A DNA stretch of 64,000 nucleotides. Source: Aeromonas allosaccharophila (GTDB taxonomy: Bacteria; Pseudomonadota; Gammaproteobacteria; Enterobacterales; Aeromonadaceae). The notes beneath the pieces are model-generated. The model saw only the letters and a program-made list of their open reading frames with translations, was not told where the DNA came from and did no database searches. The position numbers were made by a program, and so were the translations under genes. The stretch covers positions 62,001 through 126,000 of the forward strand of contig NZ_CDBR01000091.1 of NCBI RefSeq assembly GCF_000819685.1, given 5' to 3'. Each line of letters starts with the position of its first letter. The first letter of the stretch is position 1. Shown piece by piece: positions 36,143-48,488 of the stretch.

Positions 36143-37525
36143 TCAGAGGATGTCGCCAACGAAGTAAGCCAGCAGGGCGAGCAACACGGTGAAGACCACG
36201 TTGAGGGCCATACCGGCTTTCATCATCTCCTTCTGGCGGATGTGGCCGCTGGCGAAGACGATGGCATTGGGTGGGGTAGCGACCGGCAGCATAAAGGCGC
36301 AGGAGGCACCGATAGCGATCAACACCGCCATCACGATGGGGGAGACACCCAGCGCCTCTGCCACACCGGCGAACAGCGGGATCAGCAGGGCTGCGGTGGC
36401 GGTGTTGGAGACCAGCTCGGTCAAAAACACCACGAACGCTGCCAGCATCAACAGGATCACGAAGATATTGGCGTGGGAGAGCACGGCCGACAGATGGCTG
36501 GCCAGGAAGGCGCTGGTACCGGTGGCTTTGAGAATGGCACTCAGGGTCAGGCCGCCGCCAAACAGCATCAACACGCCCCAGTCGGTGTTCTGGTTGACAT
36601 CATCCCAGCTGGCAACGCGGCTGACCACGATGGCCACAATGGCGCCCATGGCAATCAGAGTGTCGAGTTGCGGGATGCCGCCAAAGGCGTTGGAGATAGG
36701 CTGTGAGCCGATCCACAGCACAACAGTGGTCAGGAAGATTGCCAGCGTCACTTTACGTTCGCGGGTCCAGTTGATGGTGACATCCTGGATCTCGACGCGA
36801 TGGTTGAGCTGTGGACGGGTCACCAGATAGAGCAGGGCAATGCCGCAGGGCATCAGGATCAGCACCACCGGAATACCGAACTTCATCCAGTCGGTGAAGC
36901 CGATCCCCATCTGGGCGGCAGCGATGGCGTTGGGTGGGCTGCCCACCAGGGTACCGATGCCGCCGATGCTGGCGCTATAGGCGATCCCCAGCAGAACGAA
37001 CACGAAGGTAGTGCGATCTTTTTTGCTATCGAGGCGAGCCAGCATACCGATCGCCAGTGGCAGCATCATGGCGGTAGTGGCGGTGTTGCTGATCCACATT
37101 GACATGGCGGCGGTGATGGTAAAGAGCAGGATGATGCCCCAACCCAGATGGCCATTGGCCAGGTGCATCACCTTGCCTGCCATCAGGGTATCCAGTCCCT
37201 GCTTGGAGAGGGCGGCCGCGAGGGCGAAACCGCCGAAAAAGAGGAACAGGATCGGGTTGGCGAAGTCGGTGAGGGATTTGCTCATGTCAAACACCCCGAG
37301 CACGGTGGCCAGCAGGGGCACCAGCAGGGCAGTGATGGTGACGTGCAGCGCTTCGGTCAGCCAGAGAATGGCGATAAAGACCAGAATGCCCAGCCCCTTG
37401 TTGACCATGGGATCAAACGGGAGCCAGGCGAGCATGGCACAAAGTAGCAGGACATCCAGGATGACGATCCCTGATTTGATGTCCAGCCAGCGAGATGGAG
37501 CAGAGGGTACAGCCGATGTGTGCAT
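36143..37525 (-). CDS. DASS-family sodium/dicarboxylate symporter (VcINDY type)
   Basis: The 460-residue inner membrane protein has about 11 hydrophobic helices. Both SNT signatures of the SLC13/DASS fold are visible, SNTATTAMMLP and SNTATAALLIP, each followed by a PPNAI turn (GSPPNAIAAAQ and ATPPNAIVFASG), the same layout as Vibrio cholerae VcINDY. It should import succinate, fumarate or malate with sodium. It stands alone, convergent with glgP; the substrate suits the TCA-linked metabolism seen elsewhere in the window. Confidence 0.93.
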   Translation of the reverse strand: MHTSAVPSAPSRWLDIKSGIVILDVLLLCAMLAWLPFDPMVNKGLGILVFIAILWLTEALHVTITALLVPLLATVLGVFDMSKSLTDFANPILFLFFGGFALAAALSKQGLDTLMAGKVMHLANGHLGWGIILLFTITAAMSMWISNTATTAMMLPLAIGMLARLDSKKDRTTFVFVLLGIAYSASIGGIGTLVGSPPNAIAAAQMGIGFTDWMKFGIPVVLILMPCGIALLYLVTRPQLNHRVEIQDVTINWTRERKVTLAIFLTTVVLWIGSQPISNAFGGIPQLDTLIAMGAIVAIVVSRVASWDDVNQNTDWGVLMLFGGGLTLSAILKATGTSAFLASHLSAVLSHANIFVILLMLAAFVVFLTELVSNTATAALLIPLFAGVAEALGVSPIVMAVLIAIGASCAFMLPVATPPNAIVFASGHIRQKEMMKAGMALNVVFTVLLALLAYFVGDIL

Positions 37526-37686
37526 AATGTTCTCTCGGTTAATTTATGGTTGTTTTTGTGTTGCCGAGATTACATCTATTCACTTGTTTGAAACAGGCTC
37601 ACATGTTGAAAATCAGCCTCGACTCACACAAGCATTGATAAAAATGAGGAAATGAACACATAAATAAAACATGTCTGAAATATAAA

Positions 37687-38121
37687 TCAAACATCCATGA
37701 ACTGCTCCAGCCACTGCTTGAACATGCTCTTGGGCAAGGAACCATTAATCTGGTTCACCAGTTTGCCCTGTTTGAAGACCATCAAGGTGGGGATGCTGCG
37801 AATGGCATAACGGGCGGCAATGGTGCTCTGCTGCTCGGTATCGACTTTGACAAAGCGCATTCTAGGTTCGAGCTCATGGGCAACATCATGAAATACCGGA
37901 GCAAACTGCTGGCAGGGGCCGCACCAGCTGGCCCAGAAATCGACCACGACCGGGATATCGGAGTTGATCAGGGTATCGAAGTTATCCGCCTTCCCGAGGC
38001 AAGGGGGCTGGCTGAACAGGGGGGCCTTGCAGTGCCCGCACTTGGCGGATGTATCGATATGGGTAATGGGCAGGCGGTTCCTGGTAAAGCAGTGGCTACA
38101 ATAAGTAGTGACAAATGACAT
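37687..38121 (-). CDS. trxC: Thioredoxin 2
   Basis: From the start at 38121 ([18 protein letters not shown]) the protein has 144 residues; GGAACC precedes it. An N-terminal zinc-binding segment has two CxxC pairs (CSHC and CGHC), followed by a thioredoxin domain with the active site WASWCGPC and the cis-proline in [12 protein letters not shown]. This layout defines TrxC, an oxidative-stress thioredoxin that is reduced by thioredoxin reductase. It is divergent from the hybrid kinase gene. Confidence 0.96.
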   Translation of the reverse strand: MSFVTTYCSHCFTRNRLPITHIDTSAKCGHCKAPLFSQPPCLGKADNFDTLINSDIPVVVDFWASWCGPCQQFAPVFHDVAHELEPRMRFVKVDTEQQSTIAARYAIRSIPTLMVFKQGKLVNQINGSLPKSMFKQWLEQFMDV

Positions 38122-38310
38122 AATTGGTTCCTTCTCGATCTGCGCTGGCCGGAGATATGATGAGGGGCCAGAATGACGCAATAGCGAAACAACAGCGAAA
38201 TATCAGAGCAATAACGGTAACACAGTGACCGGCGGGAGTGGATAATTCCCCCCCAAGGTTCATTGCCCAACCGGATAATTCAGCGACTACCAGATGAGAG
38301 TCGAGACGGG

Positions 38311-41115
<2,805 letters not shown>

Positions 41116-41283
41116 ATTAAATAGTAATTATTCTCAACCATTCCTGTTCGGGATATCATGAGCTTTCGTTCGAATCGCCTCCAGCCGGAGGCGATTGTTT
41201 TCATTCTTCTATTGTTCTGTGTGATCTGTCAGATAGCTGCTCCTGGGAGCGGTCACGGGCAGATAGCGCTAAAGGTTGGTGAT

Positions 41284-43020
41284 GTGAGCGTATTTCTACG
41301 ATTGAGCTGGTTTTTCAAGGAGCAGTGGCCCCGCTATCTGGCCGCCATCGCTTTGCTGCTGATGGTGGCCCTGTTGACCGTTATTCCGCCCAAAGTGGTG
41401 GGCTGGGTGGTGGATGGCATCGCCAAGGGCGGTCTCGACAATGGCACTCTGATGCGTTATCTGGCCGGGCTGTTCGGGCTAGGTGTGCTCATCTATCTGC
41501 TGCGCTACGTATGGCGGGTGATGCTGTTTGGTGCCTCCTACCGGCTGGCCTATGTAGTGCGCAATCGTCTGTTCAGCCATTTCACCCGGATGAGCCCTGA
41601 TTTTTATCAGCGTCACCGTACCGGCGATCTGATGGCCCATGCCACCAACGACATTCAGGCGGTGGAGATGACCGCTGGCGAAGGGGTGCTGACGCTGGTT
41701 GACTCCATCATGGTCGGGGTATTGGTGCTCTCCATCATGTGCAGCCAGTACTCCTGGCAGTTGACGCTGGTCTCCTTGCTGCCGCTGCCGGTGATGGCCT
41801 ACTTCATGAACCGCTTCGGCACCCAGATCTACACCCAGTTCAAGGCGGCGCAAGGGGCCTTCTCCAGGCTCAACAACAAGACCCAGGAGGCCCTTTCCGG
41901 CGTGCGGGTGCTGAAATCCTATGCGGTTGAATCGCTGGAGGATGAGGGCTTTGCCGAGCTGACCAGACAGGCGGGGGAGCGCAATATGGCGGTGGCTCGC
42001 ATCGATGCCAAGTTCGATCCGGTCATCTATCTCTGCATCGGTTGCTCCTACTTTCTCGCGGTGGCGGGGGGCAGTGTGCTGGTGCTGCGTGATGAGCTGA
42101 CCCTGGGTGAGCTCACCAGCTTCACCATGTACCTCGGCCAGCTGATCTGGCCGATGTTTGCCATCGCCTGGCTGTTCAACATCATCGAGCGGGGCAGCGC
42201 CGCCTACTCCCGCATCGAGAGCCTGCTGGGGGAGCGCAGTGATATCGAAGAGCCTGCCAATCCGGTGGCGTTTACCTCTGCGTTTCCTTTGCAGATCAAA
42301 GAGGTGAGCTATCGACTTGAGCAGCGCACCCTGCTTGCGGATATCGACGTTACCCTCAAGCAAGGGGGCATGCTCGGGGTGGTGGGACGCACCGGGGCAG
42401 GCAAGAGCTCCCTGCTCAAGTTGTTGATGCGCCTTGCCAATCCGACTGACGGTTCGATTGCCATGGGGGGCGTACCGATTGAGCAGCTGCCGCTCGGTAC
42501 TCTGCGCAGCCAGTTTGCCTATGTGCCGCAGGAGCCATTCCTGTTTTCTACCACCATCGCCGCCAATATCGCCCTCGGCAAACCCGATGCGAGCCGCGAG
42601 GAGGTCGAGCGGGTGGCGCGCATTGCCTGTGTACACGATGATATCGTGCGTTTCCCCAAGGGTTATGAGACCGAGGTCGGGGAGAAGGGAGTGACCCTCT
42701 CCGGTGGCCAGAAACAGCGGCTGGCCATTGCCCGCGCCTTGCTGCTGGAGGCGCCCATTCTGGTGCTCGATGATGCGCTCTCGGCTGTGGATGCCCACAC
42801 CGAGCAGCAAATTCTGCACGCCCTGAAAGCCCATCGTCGCACCCTGATCCTGGTCAGCCATCGCATGACAGCGGTGGAGCAGGCCGACGAGATCCTGGTG
42901 CTGGAGCAGGGGGCCGTCAGCGAGCGGGGTCATCACGGTGCCCTGATGGCGCACAATGGCTGGTATGCCGACATGGTGCGTTACCAGCGTCTCGAAGAAG
43001 CGGTGGAGGAGAGCCTGTGA
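41284..43020 (+). CDS. mdlA: ABC exporter subunit MdlA (SmdA)
   Basis: The start at GTG 41284 (SVFLRLSWFFKEQWPRYL) gives 578 residues and matches the N-terminus of E. coli MdlA; the longer frame from 41158 adds a non-homologous leader. Six membrane helices precede the ATPase with Walker A GRTGAGKSS and signature LSGGQKQR. The Walker B is LVLDDALSAVD, with Asp in place of the catalytic Glu, so its site is degenerate. MdlA pairs with MdlB (next gene, four-base overlap) as an asymmetric heterodimeric exporter of drugs or lipids. Substrate is not known. Confidence 0.93.
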   Translation: MSVFLRLSWFFKEQWPRYLAAIALLLMVALLTVIPPKVVGWVVDGIAKGGLDNGTLMRYLAGLFGLGVLIYLLRYVWRVMLFGASYRLAYVVRNRLFSHFTRMSPDFYQRHRTGDLMAHATNDIQAVEMTAGEGVLTLVDSIMVGVLVLSIMCSQYSWQLTLVSLLPLPVMAYFMNRFGTQIYTQFKAAQGAFSRLNNKTQEALSGVRVLKSYAVESLEDEGFAELTRQAGERNMAVARIDAKFDPVIYLCIGCSYFLAVAGGSVLVLRDELTLGELTSFTMYLGQLIWPMFAIAWLFNIIERGSAAYSRIESLLGERSDIEEPANPVAFTSAFPLQIKEVSYRLEQRTLLADIDVTLKQGGMLGVVGRTGAGKSSLLKLLMRLANPTDGSIAMGGVPIEQLPLGTLRSQFAYVPQEPFLFSTTIAANIALGKPDASREEVERVARIACVHDDIVRFPKGYETEVGEKGVTLSGGQKQRLAIARALLLEAPILVLDDALSAVDAHTEQQILHALKAHRRTLILVSHRMTAVEQADEILVLEQGAVSERGHHGALMAHNGWYADMVRYQRLEEAVEESL

Positions 43021-44768
43021 ATCCGACCATTAAACGACTGCTCGCCTACTGCGCCCGCTATCCTCGCTGGCTCATTCAGGCGGGGATTTGCCTGCTGCTC
43101 GCCACCGGCGCCGAAGTGGCCGGGCCGCTGCTGATCAAACTCTTTATCGATGACTATCTGGCGCCGCGCAATATCGTGCTGCCGAACATTGCCCTGATTG
43201 CGGCGGGCTATCTGGGTTTGCAGGTGCTCTCGGCGGCAGGTTTCTATTTGCAATCCCTGCGCTTTAATCGCATCGCCCAGGCGGTGGTGCAAACCTTGCG
43301 CGAGCAGGTATTTGCCACCGCCATCCGTTTGCCAGCCCGCTACTTTGACAAGCATCGCTCCGGCTCGCTGATCTCCCGCATCACCAACGACACCGAGGCG
43401 ATCATGAACCTCTATGTGCAGGTGATCGGCTTGCTGGTGCAAAAAGTGGTGCTGCTGTGCGGCATCCTCATCTCCATGGCGCTGCTGGATCTGCGGCTGA
43501 TGCTGGTCTGCTCCCTGCTGCTGCCCGCGGTGGGCGGGGTGATGTGGCTCTACCAGAAACTGAGCGTGCCGGTGGTGCGAGCGACCCGCAGCCTGCTCTC
43601 CGACATCAACAGCCGTCTCAACGAGTCGCTGCAGGGGATGCCGGTGATCCAGGCCATGGTGCAGGAGCGTCACTTTGCCAACGCCTTTGCCGAGGTAAAT
43701 CAGCAGCACTGGGCGGCACGGATCAAGAGCCTCAAGATCAACGGCATCTTGCTGCGTCCGCTCATCGATCTCTTCTACATGATGGTGCTGATCGGCCTGT
43801 TGGCGCTGTTTGCCCATGAGGGGTTGAGCAGCGCGGGTGCCATTCAGGTGGGGGTGCTCTACGCCTTTATCAGCTATCTGGGACGGATGATCGAGCCGCT
43901 CATCGAGATGACCAACCAGCTCAACCAGCTGCAGCAGGCGATGGTGGCGGGGGAGCGGGTCTTTGCCCTGCTCGATGAAACTCGCGAGAGTACCGACGGC
44001 GAGATGCTCCCGCTGGAAGGGCGGGTCAGTTTCGAGCGGGTGAGCTTTTCCTACGATGGCGAGCAGCCGGTGCTGCGGGAGGTCAGCTTTGCCGCAAAAC
44101 CGGGCCAGATGCTGGCGCTGGTGGGCCATACCGGCAGCGGCAAGTCCACCATCATCAGCCTGCTGATGGGCTTCTATCCGCTGGATCAGGGGCAGATCCG
44201 TTTCGATGAACACGCACTGGATACCCTGTCGCTGGCAGCGGTACGCCGCACTATCGGGTTGGTGCAGCAAGATCCCTTTATCTTCGTCGGTACTTTGGCG
44301 GAGAACCTGCGTCTCGGTCGCGCCGGAATAGACGAAGCGCGGCTCTGGCAGGCGCTGAGCGAGGTGCAGCTGGCCGAGTTTGTGCGCAGCCTGCCACAGG
44401 GGATCAACACCCTGATGGAGGAGGGGGGCAAGAACCTCTCCGCCGGTCAGCGGCAACTGCTCTCCTTTGCCCGCGCGCTGGTGGGGGATCCGCGCATCCT
44501 CATTCTGGATGAAGCGACGGCGAGCGTGGACTCCCAGACCGAGCTGGCGCTGTCGCAGGCTATTTCAGCTGCGCGTCGTGGTCGCACTACCATCGCCATC
44601 GCCCACCGCCTCTCGACCATCGTCGATGCGGACGAGATCCTGCTGCTCTCCCGCGGTCAGGTGAGCGAGCGGGGCAGCCACAGCGAGCTGATGGCCCTCG
44701 GCGGTCACTATGCCCAGCTGTTCGAGATGCAGAGTCAGGGGGCCTGGCTGGAAGAGAAGCGCGCCTGA
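43017..44768 (+). CDS. mdlB: ABC exporter subunit MdlB (SmdB)
   Basis: The 583-residue protein starts at a GTG overlapping the mdlA stop (GTGA), indicating translational coupling. After six membrane helices the ATPase has Walker A GHTGSGKST and Walker B ILILDEATASVD with the catalytic Glu, but its signature is LSAGQRQ, a change from LSGGQ. Combined with MdlA, one composite ATP site is canonical (MdlB Walker B with MdlA LSGGQ) and the other degenerate, as in known heterodimeric exporters. The operon ends at the terminator 44804-44835. Confidence 0.95.
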   Translation: MNPTIKRLLAYCARYPRWLIQAGICLLLATGAEVAGPLLIKLFIDDYLAPRNIVLPNIALIAAGYLGLQVLSAAGFYLQSLRFNRIAQAVVQTLREQVFATAIRLPARYFDKHRSGSLISRITNDTEAIMNLYVQVIGLLVQKVVLLCGILISMALLDLRLMLVCSLLLPAVGGVMWLYQKLSVPVVRATRSLLSDINSRLNESLQGMPVIQAMVQERHFANAFAEVNQQHWAARIKSLKINGILLRPLIDLFYMMVLIGLLALFAHEGLSSAGAIQVGVLYAFISYLGRMIEPLIEMTNQLNQLQQAMVAGERVFALLDETRESTDGEMLPLEGRVSFERVSFSYDGEQPVLREVSFAAKPGQMLALVGHTGSGKSTIISLLMGFYPLDQGQIRFDEHALDTLSLAAVRRTIGLVQQDPFIFVGTLAENLRLGRAGIDEARLWQALSEVQLAEFVRSLPQGINTLMEEGGKNLSAGQRQLLSFARALVGDPRILILDEATASVDSQTELALSQAISAARRGRTTIAIAHRLSTIVDADEILLLSRGQVSERGSHSELMALGGHYAQLFEMQSQGAWLEEKRA

Positions 44769-44803
44769 GTGGCACATTTGCTGTTATCAGAGAGATGAAC
44801 GAG

Positions 44804-44835
44804 AAGAGGGAACCGGTGCGGTTCCCTCTTTTTTT
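44804..44835 (+). terminator. Rho-independent terminator after mdlAB
   Basis: An 11-bp stem AAGAGGGAACC / GGTTCCCTCTT with a five-base loop is followed by a T run. Confidence 0.94.
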
Positions 44836-44934
44836 ACGCCGATCAAAAGGTCGTAACCGTGATCCCTGTGCTTGTCGAATGCCACAGATGCAGGCAACAT
44901 GTTGTTTACATTAACTCATCGGATCAGTTCGCAT

Positions 44935-45408
44935 ATGGATTTGCAACGCTTCAAAGCCAATCTGGCGCTTCGGCTGTTTGCCTGGCGCTACATTCCCGTC
45001 ATCGGGTTTTGTGCCCCGATCATCGAAGAGATGAACGCCAAGGCGCTGCGCATTCGCATTCCCCTTGGCTGGCGTACCCGCAACCATCTGGGCAGCATGT
45101 ATTTTGGCGCGCTGGCGACCGGCGCCGATCTGGTAGGTGGTCTGCTGGTGATGGAGAAGGGGCGGCAGCGGCGCAAGAAGGTGCACTTCGCCTTCAAGGA
45201 TGTGCAGGGGGAGTTTTTGAAACGACCGGAGGGGGATGTGCAGTTCGACTGCGCAGCGGGGGAGGAGATCGACGCCATGATCGACGAGTCGCTGGCAAGC
45301 GGTCAGCGCATCAATCGCCCCATCCAGGTGGTGGCCACCTGTCCGTCACTGAACGGGGATGAGGCGATGGCGCGTTTTGTGCTGACCCTGTCGATCAAGG
45401 CCAGCTAG
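44935..45408 (+). CDS. DUF4442/hotdog-fold thioesterase-like protein
   Basis: The protein is 157 residues from ATG 44935 (MDLQRFKANLALRLFAW); ATG 44899 is an alternative with 169 residues. The pattern RIRIPLGWRTRNHLGSMYFGALATGADLVGG, split over strand-helix-strand, matches the DUF4442 branch of the PaaI/YiiD hotdog thioesterases, where the N-H-L-G-S-M-Y-F-G segment lines the active site. It is probably an acyl-CoA thioesterase; substrate unknown. It is monocistronic between mdlB and ybcJ. Confidence 0.8.
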   Translation: MDLQRFKANLALRLFAWRYIPVIGFCAPIIEEMNAKALRIRIPLGWRTRNHLGSMYFGALATGADLVGGLLVMEKGRQRRKKVHFAFKDVQGEFLKRPEGDVQFDCAAGEEIDAMIDESLASGQRINRPIQVVATCPSLNGDEAMARFVLTLSIKAS

Positions 45409-45441
45409 CGGGTTGCCAGAGCGTGGCTCCCCGAAACGGGT

Positions 45442-45675
45442 TTAGCCAATCTCCGGGCTGACGCCCTCTTTCACCACGACCTTCATGCCGTTGAAGTTGA
45501 CCACCTGTTCTGCCACGATCTTGCAGCGCTTGCGGGTTTCGACCTGACCGTCCACCTCGACCAGCCCTTCGGCAACGAGGGCTTTGGCTGCGCCGCCACA
45601 ATCGGCCCACCCCTGATGTTTGATAAGGTCACACAAGGCAACGAAGGGGTGACCTTCGAGCAGAAACGTCTCCAT
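45442..45675 (-). CDS. ybcJ: S4-domain RNA-binding protein YbcJ
   Basis: The 77-residue protein is nearly all one S4 domain. It aligns by eye with E. coli YbcJ: HPFVALCDLIKHQGWADCGG, AEGLVEVDGQVETRKRCKIV, and a beta-rich end. S4 domains bind structured RNA; YbcJ is thought to act on ribosomal RNA or translation, but its role is not settled. It is convergent with the DUF4442 gene. Confidence 0.92.
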   Translation of the reverse strand: METFLLEGHPFVALCDLIKHQGWADCGGAAKALVAEGLVEVDGQVETRKRCKIVAEQVVNFNGMKVVVKEGVSPEIG

Positions 45676-45935
45676 GGGAAATCCTCTAGATGGATGAATG
45701 CCGGATACAGCAGGGCGACTATTTTAGGCAGTTCGCTCAGGCAAAGAAAGGAAGAGGGGCCACTCGCTGCGAAAAAGTGGCCGATTGCCCTTGAGTTGGC
45801 GACTTTATAAGACCTGACGTGCAGGTGAGAGGGCCACCCGTGACGTATCGTGACGCACCTCGTCCCCGCGGGTGTGCCCGCACACGCCCCTGACTGTTAG
45901 GATCGGGTCACTCTCAATGGCCCAAGGAACTTCCC

Positions 45936-46517
45936 ATGACACTCTCCCGCCTGCTGCTGGCGCGCAGCGCCCTTACCCTGTGCAGCGCCCTTACTCTGTG
46001 CGGTGTCGCGCAGGCCAGTACTCCGGTGCAGGTCTCGCTGCCCGGGGTCAATTTGCCCGCGTCCCATCAGGTTGAAGGGGCGCGCGCCTCGCTGCTCTAT
46101 GGCCGAACCGGTCAGGTGAAGGGCATTGATTTGCCGATCTTCGCCCTCTCCGATGTGGATCGGTTCAGCGGCCTGCAGCTCGGGATCTTCCTCGGTGCCG
46201 GTCGGGTGCGCCACCAGTTTGGCGGGGTCGCCATCAACGCCATTAACTGGCACGAAGGGCAGGATACCGGCGTCAATCTGGGGCTGGTCAACTTGACCAA
46301 TAACGTGCAGGGGCTCAACTGGGGGGCGGTCAATATCGCCAAAGGCAATGCGCTTGCCAACGTCGGCTTCGTCAACTATGCCGAGCGTACCACCTTCCAG
46401 ATTGGCTTTATCAATGCCACCCAGCACCTCGATGGCTTGCAGATCGGGCTGGCCAACTACGCCGCCAACGGCGTGTTCCCTATTTTGCCGCTGGTGAACT
46501 TCCAAAAATCGTTCTGA
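45936..46517 (+). CDS. Secreted protein with repeated Gly-Asn strand motif
   Basis: The 193-residue protein has a signal peptide (basic MTLSRLLLAR, hydrophobic core, cleavage likely after AQA). The mature part repeats a short strand motif: GLQLGIFL, GVAINAINW, GVNLGLVNL, GLNWGAVNI, NVGFVNY, QIGFINA, and GLQIGLANY. Spaced about 18-20 residues apart, these suggest a beta-solenoid or surface repeat fold. It resembles small secreted proteins of Vibrio and Aeromonas that are often unnamed. No enzymatic motif is seen; location is probably periplasm or outer membrane. Confidence 0.8.
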   Translation: MTLSRLLLARSALTLCSALTLCGVAQASTPVQVSLPGVNLPASHQVEGARASLLYGRTGQVKGIDLPIFALSDVDRFSGLQLGIFLGAGRVRHQFGGVAINAINWHEGQDTGVNLGLVNLTNNVQGLNWGAVNIAKGNALANVGFVNYAERTTFQIGFINATQHLDGLQIGLANYAANGVFPILPLVNFQKSF

Positions 46518-46600
46518 CCTAGCGGTTCGCTTTGCGTTAAGGGCCTCTGCTGATTACCCTGTGCCTCTTGCAACGTGTGGCAGGCGAAAAGAGGTAATTG

Positions 46601-47377
46601 ATGACGGCAGGGCAGATGAGTGCAATCGGGATCGGCTGGGATGTGCGTGGCTGGCAGGGCAGCGCCCAGGCGGTGGCCGTGGTGGGTTGGCAGGCCGGTT
46701 CCAACCGCTTGCACTGGCTCGGGGTGTCGCCGCTGTTTCGCCTGAGCTCGCGGGTGGCGCCGGATCTGGCCGCTCTGCTGCGTCCGGCCCTGCAAAACGA
46801 GCTTACCCTGATGCAGGTAGAAGCCTGCCCGCAACTGGCGCTCGGTATCGATGCACCGCTCGCCTTTCCCCGCGCCGTGCGGGATCTGCTCAACGGCCAA
46901 CCACACAGCTGCGCCGTGCCCGAGCGGGAGATAGACAACCCCTACGCCTATCGTGACTGCGAGCGCTGGCTGTATCAGCAATATGGCAAGAAGCCGCTCT
47001 CAGCCACCTTCGATCGGCTCGGCAACAACGCCACCCTGGCGCTCTCCATGCTGCCGCAGCTCTCGGATCTGCAGCTGGTGCCCAAGGGTCAGGAGCAGGC
47101 CAGCCGCGCCGTGCTGGAGGTCTATCCGGCATTGGCCAAAGTCGGTGGCAAGGCCTCCCCGGCACGACCCGAGCTGGCGGCCTTGCTGCCCGAGGATCTG
47201 CTGGTCGGCACCGATCGCTACGATGCGGCGCTCTGCGCCCTGATGGCGCTGCAATATGCCGCTGGTGGCAAGGTGACTGTGTTGCCCGAGTTGGTTCAGC
47301 CACCTGGTGACATGCCCCGTGATGAGGGATGGGTCTATCACTTTGCCCGTCATGCTGTTGAGCACAACGGCATGTGA
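46601..47377 (+). CDS. DUF429 family protein (RNase H-like fold predicted)
   Basis: The ATG at 46601 has AAAAGAGG seven bases upstream and gives 258 residues; a TTG just before it is not needed. The opening IGIGWDVRGWQG, then LALGIDAPLAFP, EVYPALAKV and DRYDAALCALMALQ are the spaced acidic motifs of DUF429, predicted to be an RNase H-like nuclease fold. Substrate and role are unknown. It is in the same direction as pdxY but 173 bases away. Confidence 0.82.
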   Translation: MTAGQMSAIGIGWDVRGWQGSAQAVAVVGWQAGSNRLHWLGVSPLFRLSSRVAPDLAALLRPALQNELTLMQVEACPQLALGIDAPLAFPRAVRDLLNGQPHSCAVPEREIDNPYAYRDCERWLYQQYGKKPLSATFDRLGNNATLALSMLPQLSDLQLVPKGQEQASRAVLEVYPALAKVGGKASPARPELAALLPEDLLVGTDRYDAALCALMALQYAAGGKVTVLPELVQPPGDMPRDEGWVYHFARHAVEHNGM

Positions 47378-47550
47378 CGACGGGAACGCGGCGCATCATG
47401 GCGCCGCTCACCCTGTCGACGCTGGCGAAATGGCGCAAAAAACCTGTCTTTAGTCAGGAAATTGCCTGTTCATCCCGTGACAAGGTGGCGCATCGTTATC
47501 TTCATCCGATATATTGCCCACCTTGCTGATCCTTTGCTGTGGTATTCCCG

Positions 47551-48414
47551 ATGAAATCCGTTCTCTCTATTCAGTCCCACGTGGTCTTTGGTTGTGCCGG
47601 CAACAGCGCGGCTGTCTTCCCCATGCGCCGCCTTGGTATGGATGTATGGCCCATCAACACGGTGCAGTTTTCCAATCATACCCAATATGCCCAGGGGTGG
47701 CAGGGGATGGCGATGCCGGCGGGTCATATCAGCGCGCTGGTGAAAGGATTGGGCAATATCGAGGCGTTGAGCGGCTGTGACGCCGTGCTGAGTGGCTATC
47801 TCGGCTCCGCCGAGCAGGGTGACGAGATCCTGACCGTGGTCAACGCAGTCAAAGCGGCCAACCCCGATGCTATCTATTTCTGCGACCCCGTGATGGGTCA
47901 CCCGGAGAAGGGGTGTATCGTCGCCCCCGGCGTCACCCGTTTCCTGACCGAGCAGGCGCTGCCGGTGGCCGACATGATGGCCCCCAATCTGCTGGAGCTG
48001 GAGACCCTCTGCGACACTCATCTGGCGGATTTGGATCAAACCCGCGCCGCTGCCCATCAACTGCTGGCTCGCGGCGTCAAGCTGGTGCTGGTCAAGCATC
48101 TCGGTCGTGCGGCGCAGGACTCCAGCCGTTTTGAGATGCTGCTGGCGACCCCGCAAGGGGATTACCTGATTGCCCGTCCGCTCTACGACTTTGCCCGTCA
48201 GCCGGTAGGTGTGGGCGATCTTATCAGCGCCCTGATGCTGGCCAATTTGCTGGCCGGTCACGATGCGGTCAGCGCGTTCGAGCGCACCAACGCCTCGGTG
48301 GATGCGGTGCTGCAGGAGACCTGGCGCCAGCAGGCTTACGAGTTGCAGCTGATCGCTGCGCAAGATGCCTTTGCCTTGCCGGAAGTTCAGGCACGAGCGG
48401 TGCAACTGCCCTGA
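47551..48414 (+). CDS. pdxY: Pyridoxal kinase PdxY
   Basis: From ATG 47551 ([21 protein letters not shown]) the protein is 287 residues, the length of E. coli PdxY. Family segments include [15 protein letters not shown], the SGYLGSAEQ loop, FCDPVMGH and the ribokinase-type anion hole [14 protein letters not shown]. It phosphorylates pyridoxal in the salvage of vitamin B6. It is monocistronic with a terminator at 48434. Confidence 0.95.
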   Translation: MKSVLSIQSHVVFGCAGNSAAVFPMRRLGMDVWPINTVQFSNHTQYAQGWQGMAMPAGHISALVKGLGNIEALSGCDAVLSGYLGSAEQGDEILTVVNAVKAANPDAIYFCDPVMGHPEKGCIVAPGVTRFLTEQALPVADMMAPNLLELETLCDTHLADLDQTRAAAHQLLARGVKLVLVKHLGRAAQDSSRFEMLLATPQGDYLIARPLYDFARQPVGVGDLISALMLANLLAGHDAVSAFERTNASVDAVLQETWRQQAYELQLIAAQDAFALPEVQARAVQLP

Positions 48415-48433
48415 GTTGTGCAACTTGTGATGC

Positions 48434-48464
48434 AAAGAGGTGAGCCATTGGCTCACCTCTTTTG
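48434..48464. terminator. Bidirectional terminator between pdxY and the NUDIX gene
   Basis: A 13-bp stem AAAGAGGTGAGCC / GGCTCACCTCTTT with a three-base loop lies between convergent genes. Confidence 0.93.
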
Positions 48465-48488
48465 TTTGTATTGCTCCAAGTTATGGGG

